64,000 bases of DNA, taken from positions 1,364,001 through 1,428,000 of the forward strand of contig JACDQD010000106.1 in the NCBI GenBank assembly GCA_019843655.1. The letters run 5' to 3'. The notes beneath the pieces are model-generated. The model saw only the letters and a program-made list of their open reading frames with translations. It did not search any database and was not told where the DNA came from. The translations under genes and the position numbers were made by a program. Positions 15,073-27,300 of this stretch are shown piece by piece. Position 1 is the stretch's first letter. The number at the start of each line of letters is the position of its first letter. This DNA is from Lethocerus indicus. Its lineage: Eukaryota; Arthropoda; Insecta; Hemiptera; Belostomatidae.

Positions 15073-15965
15073 AATTAAAAATGTGCGGTGTCAGCTAATA
15101 ACGAGTTGTTGCTGAGACCGGCTCTAGTAGCGCAAGCTATTGGTTCACGAGCAATCACGAAGTTGACCCACCGGGTCTTAGAATAAGTTTTAATGACCCC
15201 ACTGTGAAAAGTGGACCCAGAATGAACTTAACTCTGAATCTTATCCCTATCTCGCATTTATCATAGGATCAAATATGGTTCATTCTGTAGCGTACGGAAT
15301 TAATGGAATACATTATTACGACTATAGCGATCATATGGGTAGGCGAGGGCAAATTCGGGACCCAGAAATTAATACAGCCAACTTAAGTGGAAGTTATGTA
15401 GTTGTGTTCCTGAGATGGTATTAGATTGTAACTCACAGGAACTTGGTTAGTTTCAGACGAAAAGATGGTACGACAAAACTAAAAATTAGGTCCTCGCACA
15501 CTGGTGTATCGCATCCTACGTAAGTACTATGTATAGAACAGTACACATAAAACACCCCCTTAGGGATAACGATGTCCTTCACAAGTATGAAGCTCTTAAA
15601 AGAACACGAATCAGGGTTACTGCCCCTAATAAGCAATTATTTAAACCACTTTCTGTCCATTCAACGAATTCGAATTCCTGTCGAACCGTTCGAATGACGC
15701 AATTAACATGAGAATATAAATAGTGCAGGCTCCAGTGGCTTTGAGGCAGCCGTAATCGGCGTGCTATGCCACGCATGTTTTACCGGGATGCATTTTAAAG
15801 GAAGTAAGTAATTTGTGGATACGCGATACCGTACGAATTCCATTCAATACTCTCGGTCGGTCTCTCACACGATGTATTCTACTGAACCAAAACCGGGACA
15901 GGACGAAAGAGAAGGCCCCCGTTAAGGGCCTATAGACACGAGGGTGGACGGGCGGGCGGTAAAAA

Positions 15966-15986
15966 CCCTCCCCTTTCCCCCGCCCC
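15966..15986 (-). repeat. G-quadruplex motif on the minus strand
   Basis: Plus-strand C tracts of 3, 4, 5 and 4 bases with loops T, TTT and G. The plus strand just upstream (15942-15959) carries three GGG tracts, so G-rich blocks on opposite strands lie within 45 bases. Confidence 0.82.
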
Positions 15987-16451
15987 TATTATGATCGGAA
16001 CTGGTTCAGCGACACAAACGAGAAAGCGTCAGTCGACAACGGCGGCGGTGCGGGCCGGGAACAAAAGGCCGGTCCCCTTTTGTGCAAAGGGCGTGGGACG
16101 GGAGAGGGGATCTTTTTAATGGGGGCGGCTTTAGGTCCAGGAACACCCTATCCTCTCCCAACCACGAGCCGAAATGGTTTCCCCCCGGGCTCCGTCCACT
16201 GGCAGTGAGTGACTCAGACCCCAACCCCCGCCACGACATCGCTCACAAGCCTCACGCGACAAGGGAACCGACCCACCAGCTTGCCTAACCGGAAATACCC
16301 CCAGGACCTCAACCAGCCCTCAAGGAATCAAGAGAAATTATCCCCAGCTTTTTATAGCCGTTCAGACAGTAATAAGCGCTATTATAGGGGTCCGGCGCCC
16401 GGACAACATTTATTGTATAAAAAAAATCAATACCGCGTACATTTATTGAAC

Positions 16452-16506
16452 TAAAGTTCGCGCACTGACTTTCGAGACAACGGGTCTCGGATTCGATCCC
16501 CCAAGT
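16452..16506 (+). mobile_element. tRNA-like head of a SINE remnant
   Basis: AGTTCGCGCACTGACTTTCG followed by GGTCTCGGATTCGATCCCC keeps the order and spacing of a D-arm region and a T-arm/B box. The B-box-like GATTCGATCCC differs from the consensus at one base. A T-rich stretch follows. The cloverleaf does not close as a functional tRNA, so a tRNA-derived repeat is the better reading. Confidence 0.42.
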
Positions 16507-17235
16507 CCAAATTTTTTGAAGAAGATTCCATACAGGCAACTGGGTATCCAAATTAGGATGTACGAAATATTAAGTTTTTAATATCGCGTTACTTATTTTT
16601 AGAAAATCTCATTCAGAATAAAGAATCATTATTTTCGGTACCGAACCCGATCGACCCTTGATTTGGCGAACCGATCGATACAGGTTTATCAGGTACTTGT
16701 ACTTTTCCACGTATTGAATCCCTGTTTCTCGGTGTTTACTATACACCAATTACTGGTCAATAAACATAAAAAAGTATGATCGAAGGTACTCAAACGTACA
16801 TCGGGCAATGATTAATTAAAAGCAATTTGAAGCCAAACAATGAGCAATTCTTATATCGTTTAAACTGTTTTCGAGAACCAAATCAACGCTTCCAAACGGA
16901 TAGGTTCAGCAAGAGTAATGATTAAACGCACATCGTAAATGGAATATAATGATAAAATTGATAACTTTTCATATTGCGGCCAGATGGCCCAAATTGTGGA
17001 GGTTCTATCGCTACTGTCGTCACTAAGTTATGACAGCGAAAGCCGGTGTGAATAGTGTTAATTGATTCACACACACAAAAAAAACCCTCTCCAGTCGAAA
17101 CAACAACGAAAGTTTTCGCGCTTTCCTCTTTACAAATGTATGAATAGGTTTTAAATAAAACAATCAAACTAGATGTATAGAGAAGGGCAATTAAAAACAG
17201 TATATCAGAAATGATTGTATATGATTATTACTTAC

Positions 17236-17274
17236 TTGAAATCCAGCACAAATAGTAAACCAATCATTACTTAC
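17236..17274 (-). other. Candidate 39-nt recursive (cassette) exon following the ratchet point
   Basis: Reading the minus strand, the 39 bases after the ratchet-point CAG end in TTTCAA followed by a second consensus donor GTAAGT (17235-17230). The piece begins with GTAAGT and has no stop in its first frame (VSNDWFTICAGFQ). Recursive exons in other animals have this arrangement: an acceptor, a regenerated donor at the exon start, and a competing donor at the exon end. Use of the second donor would include the piece; use of the first would remove it. The exon length, frame and inclusion are inference. The two donors could also be a chance duplication of the word ATTACTTAC. Confidence 0.25.
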
Positions 17275-17300
17275 CTGAAAAAGAAAATATTAGAAGTTAA
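17269..17300 (-). promoter_or_regulatory. Candidate recursive-splicing ratchet point (zero-length exon)
   Basis: On the minus strand the sequence runs TTTTCTTTTTCAG and then immediately GTAAGT, with the junction between 17275 and 17274. Upstream (minus strand) are possible branch sites in TTCTAAT, a run of pyrimidines, and no competing AG for over 40 bases. This is a full 3' splice site fused to a perfect 5' splice site, the structure of ratchet points described in long introns of Drosophila and vertebrates. CAG/GTAAGT alone would be expected about 0.5 times by chance on both strands of 64 kb, and the pyrimidine tract makes the combination much rarer. Two further minus-strand GTAAGT words lie within 65 bases (17333-17338 and 17230-17235). 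No flanking coding exon is visible, so the host gene is unknown. Confidence 0.5.
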
Positions 17301-17431
17301 TGCAATGCACAGAAAGACTTAAAAATATACAAACTTACAGCTAAAATTAGTAAATGTTCCTCAACAAATAAACAGAAACAATGTAATAATATGAAAACAG
17401 AATAGAATATAGTTAATGATGATTAGCATTT

Positions 17432-17632
17432 GATTGGAATTCGATTGGAAATTGTGCCCCTTGCGAGGACTGGGTTCCATTCCACAGAAAGGAAGCTCAC
17501 TTTACTACTACTTGCATTAAGCTCGATCTGACATAACAGGTTACGGATTTGTTTCGTCTGTCAGCAGACACAATGGTTTAAGATGCATGCCTTTAGGCAC
17601 TGAGCCACTGCGGCCACCCAAGCCCCAATTAA
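17432..17632 (-). mobile_element. tRNA-derived SINE-like unit
   Basis: On the minus strand the unit begins with GGCCGCAGTGGCTCAGTGCC, whose TGGCTCAGTG is a near-perfect Pol III A box. About 45 bases later is a degraded B-box-like stretch, GAAACAAATCC. A unique body follows to about 17450. The far end carries two GATTGGAA copies (plus strand, 17432-17449), resembling the short tandem tail of a SINE. The 3' boundary is a guess. The unit lies just upstream, in transcriptional order, of the ratchet point near 17.27 kb. Confidence 0.42.
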
Positions 17633-17639
17633 AAAAAAG

Positions 17640-20295
17640 ATCAAATATTGAACATTAAGGGTTTGTAATACAAATTGGTCTTTGCAGTTCGAAAATAACA
17701 TAGGCCTGTTTCCTGATGAATAATGGAGGAAAATAATGACAAAGAAAAAGAAACCCATTAGACGGTATGACTCTGAGTTACGGACGACATAATCTAAGTC
17801 GGAATATCGGTACCACGACCAACGACCCGAAAAACCATTTTCGAAACGGATTCAGAGCACAACAAAACGTTTCTTCAGGCCGAAAGCGACATTTCACCCG
17901 ATTTTACGCTAAAAAGTAAGGAAGTAAAAAAGCAAACGATATACTTTTCAAATCACGGAAAAGAGAAAGCGTAGCGGCGGATAGAAGGTGAAGAAGATCC
18001 AGAACTGTCCACGGCGAGAACAAAAAAAATAGTCAAAACCTGTTCCGGAGGCAACCTCGTTCAATAAAGAAGAGGGCTGGCAACGCACGGGAGTATACGG
18101 AATAAATGGACGCGATGATTCAAGGTGAAGGAAAATGAACCATTATGGTTGGTTGGAGTCTTTCCTGAGCCCCTGCCGAGTTTAATGGGTCCACGCATCA
18201 AGGGAGCCAACCAATAATAAGCCCTGCCACACACCCCGCTTCTCACTCTCGCATTACAACTCCCCCTAACCTACCATTATATAAGGCCATGAATTTAATT
18301 CCAAATATTGATTTTATTCTCCAGCACGCGATGAATACGAGCCACCAAAATTAAGAAGATCACTTCGGCATTCTGGGCGACCTAGCCTAAAGCACCGCCA
18401 ATCTTTAAGGCTCGTGCCTCCCTTAATACTTTTAACGCGTACAACCAACAACAAGAACGATGCAACAAAAAATTATTTCTCAATAATAATCTTTGATTCA
18501 TTGGTCATTATTGACGCATGAATACAGGTAAAACTATTTTTCGAAAATTGGATATACCTTTATCAATAGTTTCAGTTTAATTTCAGGGTCGGTGGACCAT
18601 TCACACAGTACAGATCTGGCGTCCCCGTCCTAAATTTCAATTCCATTTTTTACCAACAACAACTCTATTGTGCATGAAGGAGAGTATATTCTACTTTTTT
18701 GATTTTAGCCCTGACCTCAGGTTTCAATAAATACTTGAACGCCGACCCAGTTCGACTGAGGCGACTGAAAATGAACTGACAATGTCATTGAGTGCCCACC
18801 TCCCACCACTCTCTTGCCCCCTCCATTTTACAGGTTAATGCACCGGATCCGATATTCCGCTCAAGGATGTAAAACCATCCATTAATAGTGTAACGCTATT
18901 GAGAGAAATAGAAAGAATTTATTCCCTCTTCCTACCGCTCAGCACCGGCCTATCCTTACCCTTCTATTACCGTCCGACCTCGACAAACCTCTTATTTCGC
19001 TATCGGGCTCGGTCTCCCCCCCTCCCCACTCAGCCACCAGGATCACGCTAGACGCCCCATTATACGAGACCGCGATCCCGGCCGCCGATTAATACGACCA
19101 GGTAATCACGTTCCCGGTGTCTGTCTGAACTTGACCACGGTGATGAGGGAATGAATTTTATCATGGACTAACGCTGAAAAGGGCAAGATGCCCTTTGGCA
19201 ACAAATTTCCGGAAGAAACAAGCTGACCGACCTGTGGTCCACTGTATTAGTTCCAATCTTTACTGAAAGTAAAAAAATATCAACATCTATCAAAACTGAT
19301 AGAAGATAGGCACGTTTAGTTAAGGGTCAAATAAAATGGATGGTATTAAGACAGTGATCATATTACATAAATTCATTAAATTGCAGCAACAAATTTTTAA
19401 GTTTAATAAGCTGCGATTAAAATGCCCAGATAAATGGCCCACGAACTAGTTCTTCCGCACGACGTGCCCGAGAAAAGAAGAGTTTGGTAAGAATAGATTA
19501 GCACCCTTTTATTCGGGGGTAGAAAAAGGGCGCATTAAAATTACTGTTTAAAGTCCGCTGATAGCTTAAAGACCAACAAAGGCATAAGTTGCGCTGAAAT
19601 TAAATTATAGGATCAGGCTGCAAGCTTAGGAGAAGAAGATGAAGTCAAGAACTTCTCCTTCTTTTTAAGAATGCGCTTATCAAGTTTCCAAAATGGGTCA
19701 GGGGAAGAAGTTAAAGTTTTAAGCGAGGCCTCTGGGCGTATTCAAGGCGTCGTTGTTCAAATGAAAATAGATCAGGGGCGCACCCGACCTCTCACCGCTA
19801 AGACCACTTCGATAAAATAAAGGGATCACGGCCTAACTCAAATCAGGGGTTTTAAACGTTTTGCACAAAATAATCGAAAACCAGCAATATTTAAGATATC
19901 GTCACAATATCAGCTTTATCTTAACTATTAAAAGAGATAAGAAAAGAGAAAATAAAACCTCTGTAAATGTGACAGTGGTGGACCCTCAACTGTAAATTTG
20001 TATGGCCTTAGTATCCATGCGTAATTATAATTATACTAGAGACCATTAAAATTTATAATATTTGTTATAAATTATTGATATTAAACTTTCTTCGCGATAT
20101 AAATATAATTTATATAACCGTTACTAACTTAACGTATGTTGATATTTCGGCTTTTTGCCCCCGTCAGCAGCATTCCGTAAGCAACGCAGAATGGCGTGGC
20201 ATGGGACCAGTTAGGCGAGTAGGGACAAAATACTGCAAGATAGACAGTTTTGCAAAACCTCTCTGGTGTTTGTATGCATACATACATATATGTTA

Positions 20296-20296
<1 letters not shown>
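17640..20296. other. Non-coding DNA
   Basis: No gene, repeat array or clear splice pair seen. A C-rich patch lies at about 18940-19090. Confidence 0.5.

Positions 20297-20336
<40 letters not shown>
20297..20336. repeat. (TA)20 microsatellite
   Basis: Forty bases of uninterrupted TA repeats, preceded by the less regular ATACATACATATATG at about 20276-20292. Confidence 0.97.
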
Positions 20337-20339
<3 letters not shown>

Positions 20340-20743
20340 TATATCCTAAATTATATCGATGCAACCAATCTAAATTACCCAACATGCGATTGAGTCGATA
20401 TGTGGGTTAATTATTATTTTGAAATGAAAGTTATTTCAACATCTGTTGAAACACATTTGTTGCTTAATACGGGAACCGGACCAGTTGTTTTGGGGATAAA
20501 TTATTGAAGAATGGACAAGACAAAATATTGAAGGGCGTAAGCAGACGATTTTAATTAGTCCATTAATATGTAATAAATGACGATGCAACCGATTTGATTG
20601 AAAAATCTGAATTATTCCGTCAAGCGTAATAATAAGCGTAAGCGATAGAGCGAAAACCGCATGGCATGGTGTACAGGTAGTGTAATTTCCAATTATCGGA
20701 ACACATTTTGTTGTACTAGATATAATTTGCAGTTATGGGATTA

Positions 20744-20783
20744 TTAGCGTGCTCTGGACCAAAAGGGTGCAATCCCCTTTAGG
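20744..20783 (+). mobile_element. Possible tRNA-like repeat fragment
   Basis: TTAGCGTGCTCTGG is followed by AAAGGGTGCAATCCCCTTT, whose ends pair as AAAGGG/CCCTTT around a T-loop-like TGCAATC. The layout recalls a shortened tRNA head, but the inter-box distance is short. Confidence 0.25.
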
Positions 20784-23700
20784 ATACTTAATGTAAGCAC
20801 ACATTATGAACGATTAACACCCTGAAATATTAGTCACATATTCTTTATACATTCATAACGTTCTATGTCTTATTGGCATCAAACGATCGATCCGGTTTTG
20901 CGATAATTGAGCGTTAACAAGCCGAGACATCGAGTCTACATCCTTCCTGTGTGAAATGGACGGAAGAGGCTGACGAAATTCCCCTAGTGTTAATCAAACG
21001 GATTTGCTGTTTTGAAACGTCCGTTGAGGAAACCCTGGGCCCTCAGATACTTAAAGAATTAAGATGTGATTCAGTAAGATGTTTTACATACACAAAAGCA
21101 CTGCTCAATACAACGACCAAAATCTATTTCAAATAACCAAAATAAATACAGACGTAAAACGACATTTTTTGGAATGGTGACCCACGACCTTCCGCCCAAT
21201 TATTACTCTCGCAGCACCAATTATCACAGCAATTCAGACCATTTGACGGATTCATAGTAGACAAGTTTAAGGATGTATTTTCCTAACTATGAGGGATGAT
21301 ATTGTCCAATTCAATCGAGCAATGGGCACCAGGAAACCGTCCTAGTTAGTCCCTTACCGTTAGATGGCAAATTATGAGGGAGTAATTCCCCATCCAAATA
21401 AATCATTCCTCTCTCGCTGCGCTATTAATGTGTAATTAACCGAAGTTGAGGGGGAGGATACCCCCTCCCCATCCCCAAAGTGAAGCCCTTCGGGAGAGTG
21501 TTGCTAAATGTTGGCCTGGAGCTGAGCTCCTTCCCAAAAGCACGGCACGATCGCTAAATGCGTAAAGCTCATGCAATATTGATGCCGGCTCCCGACCCGA
21601 GGGCGAATCAACGCTATTCCCTAATTGCATTGGTTCGGAAGGAGCAGAGAGAGAGGAAACAAAAAAAAGACGACAGGCACGAGGATTCGAATCGAAGAAT
21701 AAGGTTGGGGGAGGAGTCCCCTAAACGGATTTTAGCGCGCCGAAGGTATGGGGACCGGATGGGGGAAGGGTGACTGAAAGAAAACGTATAACAGAATTAG
21801 GCATTAAATTAGAAATACGAAAAGAACGGGGAAAGAAAGAAGGGATTAATAGGCCCGGACTTTTATATAACGATAATGATGTATGGTAAGATATATAAGA
21901 TACCGAAGCACTTACTAAACTGCCGGGTCTGCAGGCTCCGCCATACGCTAAATGAAACGTAAATCGGTTGAGTCATCGAGATTCAAAAGAGGATAAAAAA
22001 TGGAAGATTCCAAAAAACGAAAATGAAAAGACAAATGCCCTTTGATATGAGATGAAGCCGTGGTCTACAAAGGAGGCCATTCATAACACTCAGTTCCATA
22101 ACCATAGAGTGGGGCTTCAACAATCGGGGTCAGTTCCAACCGGCCCACCTTCCTAACCTCCGACCAACAATTAAACATTCCAGTACAAAACTACAGTTTC
22201 AGTACTCTTCGCATTCATTCAACTAATTTCAAAATTTGAATACGTCATGGTCTCGCCAACTAGCAAATAAGAATAGATATATAATAACTTAATTATTCAA
22301 TCATATTCAATTATTCAATATCATATAATACTAAGTGAAAATACAGTAGTATGAATAAATATCTCCGCTTTATCTATTTCATACGTTTAGAACTTTGAAC
22401 TCTAGAATACCCCCTCACCCAGTAAAATTTCGAGTTCAACAAAGTTTCTCGAAACACCCAAACTATATTCCTATATTCCATTAGCAGGACCCGAAGTTAA
22501 GTAACACATGAGGGATGTTACTTTCCTTCCGTTAAAAGCCCGAACTTTTGCATTTAACTCGATCATTAGCCTGACAGGTGTTACAGTGAGAATCTGACTA
22601 ACTACAGCCGTAATGACTTGCAACTATTCACTTAATTGATCCTATGCTAAACCTATTTCGGCGTTTCCAGTAGCGTACCAACATTGTTAGAGCAATATTT
22701 ATTTTTATTTAGAAATATCGTGACGGATGGAAGGGGCGATGTACATTCATATACAATCAAATACAAAGGGATCACATTATTATCACACATTTTTGGGTAT
22801 TTAGTATAACAGTAATGCGATCGGGTGAGAAAGATCCTCTCCGCGAAGTGTGGGCCAGAGCAATAGAGGGATTGTAACCCGAGGACAGCGTCTGAGGAAG
22901 GGAGCACTAGCCAACTCGCCTCTTGCAAATAAGACACCCCCTCAGGGACTTTATTAGGGACTAAAGCCGACCGACAGAGTCCCTTCGAGGGCGTTCAGAA
23001 CACGCCGACTCATCTGATAACATTGTCAGACCCGGCAGAAGATAAAAGCTGTCGGGTTTCCCAGAGCAAATGACAAACAGAGGGGGGAAAATAGGAAGAA
23101 GAGAAGGAAAAACAAAACCAGACAGAACGATGCGACGGGAGAATGATTATTTCGAAATAATGTGGCCTCTTTTCCTTCTCTTTCCTAACAAAAACTGTTT
23201 CACGAAAAATGTTAATAGATAAGACGAAGAAATAATTTATTCGGATCAGCCCGGAAATAGCGTGAAATCAACTAAAACGTATAATTGCGCATTAATAAAT
23301 AGTTTTGAAAAATTATTAATTTCCGCTGCATGCACCTGTTTCCACTGGTCACGCGCTGAGGCAGTGTTTCGTATTTTCTCTTCTCAGACCGACACCAGAG
23401 TAATATTTTTCTTTCCTTTTCTATACAGTTCTGTTGGTTATAAGTTGGCATGTTATTGTTTCGTATGTATAGATAACGTAAGCTAGAGCCTTGCCCCCGT
23501 GCTAAACACACGTAGCAGCGTACATCTGGTGTCCCTTAAGGGGTGTGTGATCAATGATTACTGTTTTTACATTGAAACGGTATATAATTTAGTTAACCTA
23601 CAGCGCACGGCGATTGCTGTAATCGAGCCATGAGAATTAATTGGATAATAATGTTTTTGGACAAGAATGAAATTGCCGTTTCGAGTGGTGCAAGAACAGG

Positions 23701-24320
23701 CGACCCGATGGCGGATGTCGAAAGTGGACCGTTCGTCACTCGTCCAAAACCTATAGAGCTATTGTCGCTTCGATAGACCCGCGTTGTTTTCGTACAAACC
23801 TTTCTAACCCGGTCGGAAGATAATGCCCAGGGTAGAAAGTAGGATCGAGGGCCCACGGGCGAGTGAGAGGTTTCGAAAGGTGTGTCGAGCGGCACCCCCC
23901 CACCCAACCCAGCACCCATCGCGACCACAATCAACCATCAGCGCCTAGGCTCATCTGTAAAAGGCCCTAGCCTCGCTCGCATACACGTCCACGGCGTCTT
24001 TGTTAGTCCGTAACCTCTATAGGCGGCCGGCTAACGATATCCGGCCTAAAAACAGCGCCCGCCGTAACAAACACCTTTTGTAAAAGTCAGAAAATGTTCC
24101 AGATTTAAATTACAATGGCGAAAAGGAGTGAGGTGACCTGAATTTGAGGTTTCGTGTCGACCTCGAAACGTTTGCCTGTCATTCGGGGATCTGCGCGCCT
24201 AAACCAAATCTAAGCGCAACTGAGATAACACAAATTGGATAAAAAAGAAGCGCGGTTATGATGTACATATAATATAGTGAAATGAGTAAACGCGGATAGG
24301 TGCGTTAACGTCCCGACGAG
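20784..24320. other. Non-coding DNA
   Basis: One G/C hairpin at 21.45 kb. Otherwise no supported feature. Frames up to 113 codons (minus strand, ending near 23593) are not recognisable. Confidence 0.5.
21448..21467. repeat. G/C hairpin
   Basis: GAGGGGG and CCCCCTC arms (7 bp) with loop AGGATA. Confidence 0.7.
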
Positions 24321-24366
24321 GTACGACTTAGTGATTAGAGCAGAGCAACGTTCAACCCCCTTTCGG
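24321..24366 (+). mobile_element. tRNA-like SINE fragment
   Basis: TACGACTTAGTGATTAGAGC resembles the A-box region of tRNA-derived SINEs (consensus near TRGCTTAGTGGTTAGAGC). It is followed at short distance by ACGTTCAACCCCC, a B-box-like word. The inter-box distance is shorter than in a tRNA, and no boundaries are visible. Confidence 0.32.
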
Positions 24367-27300
24367 TAATTCTAATCGCTAAAAGTAATTTTTAAATAAA
24401 TATTTATATAATCACAAACGTTCCACTAAGTTTTACGGGTATTCGAATACGAATATTATTCGTTAGCAAGTTATTGTGCGGTTTCAATATTAAAATAATT
24501 ATTTCAAAAATTAGCAAAGCCACATCAAGGCGTTAGTAAAACGTACATTAGTAAATCCTTAGTAAATTTCGTTACTTTATGCATGTTTACAAGAACAACG
24601 ACTCTCTATTTATAGTACAAGATATTTATAGTGGAAGTCTGCTAACCTACAGGGAAAGTTCTCACTCTTGTGATTCGCTGACGTCTATCGGTTGTTCCTA
24701 GGGTCTATTCCCTGCTCTACGTTATTTAAACAGTGTGGGAAGTACACAACTCAAGGAACAACACTGTCGGTACAGCATTTGGTAAAATATTTAACTTGAT
24801 GCGTTGGCATTAGTTGAATCATTAGTGACTGAACAAAGGATGCGCAGCTGATGACAGCTGTTTCAAAGTATAGCGCTGTAACCGATAAAAAAAAGTGTAA
24901 ACGGAGAGGTTACAAATAAACAGGATGACTGCTGTATATAAAAGCACGTAAGGCCACATGGCTCGGTCGACATCAAATATGAGTTAAGGGGTGGACAAGA
25001 CCGCCATATCGATTAACTGGGAGAGGGAGAGAGTATGAGTATATCTCTCACCAAGGCAACCCTCCCACCATCGCCCAGGTAACAACTACCCCGCCCGGGA
25101 TACACAATAGGTAGGAGGATTTCAGTCCTTCCAGGAACTATTATAAGGGAGGCAACAAAAATTGAATACCGTACTTCTTAACGGTATGCAGACGACGCCT
25201 GTTCGAACGCCCGGGCCCTGAACTAGAGTTACTTTAACCTTTTCTACAGACCAGTAATGGAGCATATAATTTTCTAGTATTTGAATTTTCAAATTTCAGA
25301 AAAACGGAATGTGGAGATGATGGCCTCCATTACGATTCCACAAGAAGACCATTACTAACCTTTTATACCGATCAAACATTACAGTAAATATTGTATTATT
25401 GAATTATGGTAACCACGACAGTGGAATACAAGAAATTGATACAGGGCATAATATATGCGTCACATATGTGTCACAATACGTGTGAATACACTCTGTAATC
25501 AGCGTGACTAGCACTTTTGACCCATTATTATAGAAACAAAGACTGGAGATAATGAACAAAGAAGATATTATGAAATCCCATACAACAAGGTCTGTGTTAA
25601 CAGTATTAGTAAAAGAAAAGACACAATTAGGATGCCCTTATTTACAAACTGTCGAACGAACTGTAGAAACGAAGGGCACATTTGCAAATAAAGAATCGCA
25701 TATTGTGGTCTTCAATAACAAATACTTACAAATTTGTTGGTCTAATATGGAGTACATATGTGAAAGAAACAAATGCTAATCATTGGTCGATGTGAGACAC
25801 TCATAATTAAGCCAATTGGGTTAATAAGAATTTTATTTCTTATGCGATAAATCGAGTCGAATACATTTAATATTCAGCAGCTAAAGAGAACGGCAAATTT
25901 AAATATATAAAAAAATTATGTATATTTAAAACCATAAGAATTTTAATAACTAGAGGAGACCTAAATTCATCGATAATTAAAAACGACAAATTGGAGTAAG
26001 GACGACGAAAGTAGAGCCAAGGTCTCCGGCTTGAGTGAGAGCGTTTCACATGCAAAATCGTGTTAATTCACCCAACCCTTTGGAGTGCCTCATTAAATCT
26101 GAAAATGCACGAGTTCATCAAACGGACAATTGAAGGTCAATAAGTATTGTGCGCGGCGGTTATGAGTGTCAAGGATATGGAAGAAAGACAAGAAGAAAAA
26201 AATAATCTTTTATAGATAAAAGATCTGCGCCATTCACACCGGCGCGATCAGATCCCCGCACGGTTGAGCAAGAACGGGGTATTAATTAAAGGAGGGAAGC
26301 CATAAATTAAATTGTTCTAACCTTCTCCTGCCTTTTCGAGAGTTTGGCAATACATCTTTATTAGGAGGCACTCTCTGTGAAATGTTACATAGTGGAGGGA
26401 GCTTCGTTCGATTTGGGTCGCCGAGAAGGCGCTGCAGCTAAATACAATAAACGGGACACTTTTAATAACCTTCCTCTTTGTTCATTTTTAATAAACTGAA
26501 ATTTTTTTTGTCCCCTTTCAGACAGCATTTATAACAGTGACACGACAACGGTTTTTGCGGAGGGGTCGGAGATTAATTCCCACTGTCCGAATATTAATAG
26601 GCCTTAACCCACAAACATCGACAAAACGAACTGACAACGCGTAGGCTCCGCATTTCATAAATGAGTGGCGCCCTTGTCACAGAAATTAGATACGTGGTTA
26701 TTGAATAAATCAGTCACAAATCGCTTTTAGTAAATTCATACTGATCCCGTTATGAATTGCAGTTACATTACGTTATCAGAGATTAAACAGCAGATAGTTA
26801 TATTACATAGTTAGTTACAGTTAAGTTTTTCTGGCTTAAGACAAAGTCAGATCTGTACCACGTGGGACAATTTGTCTGTTTAGATATAAACTAAGTTGAT
26901 TTAAATTACAAGGGACGGGCTAGTTCTAAACTATGGTATACACCTTATTTATAATTTGCAATACTTTCGTCTATGTGTATAGAGTATAAAACGTGGCGTT
27001 GAAAGTAAGACCGTGGTAATATGAGATCCGTGGCCAAAGACGCTCGCTTTGGCTCAATCCTAATCCCTCGAAACACTTACTGACCGTCGCGCGCCCCTTC
27101 ACGCTTATAATAATAATAACGGCCGGTGTAATAATTCAGGAATATTCGCCGCCGACGGGGTAAATCGGTGCCAAAAAAGCTGCCGCCGCGTCTCTGAATC
27201 GTCGTTGACGCCTCTCTAAAAATACGGGTGGCTACCTGAGAGCTGGCCCTGGGGTCCCGGACAGGCAGACCCGCCTATTATTGGATCAGGAAAACATTCA

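Larger units (their letters stand above)
12799..16451. other. GC-richer non-coding stretch with G-quadruplex motifs
   Basis: GC-rich and CpG-containing segments (12800-13250 and 15880-16330) flank ordinary AT-rich DNA. A GAAA-repeat word lies at about 13096. Frames of 70-105 codons on both strands in the GC-rich parts are explained by fewer AT-rich stop codons and show no known domain. Confidence 0.5.

Noticed and set aside
25183..25215. YADDA reading resembling a reverse-transcriptase active site
   Set aside because: A stop lies two codons upstream and no neighbouring RT motifs are present. The four-residue core is expected by chance in this much sequence.
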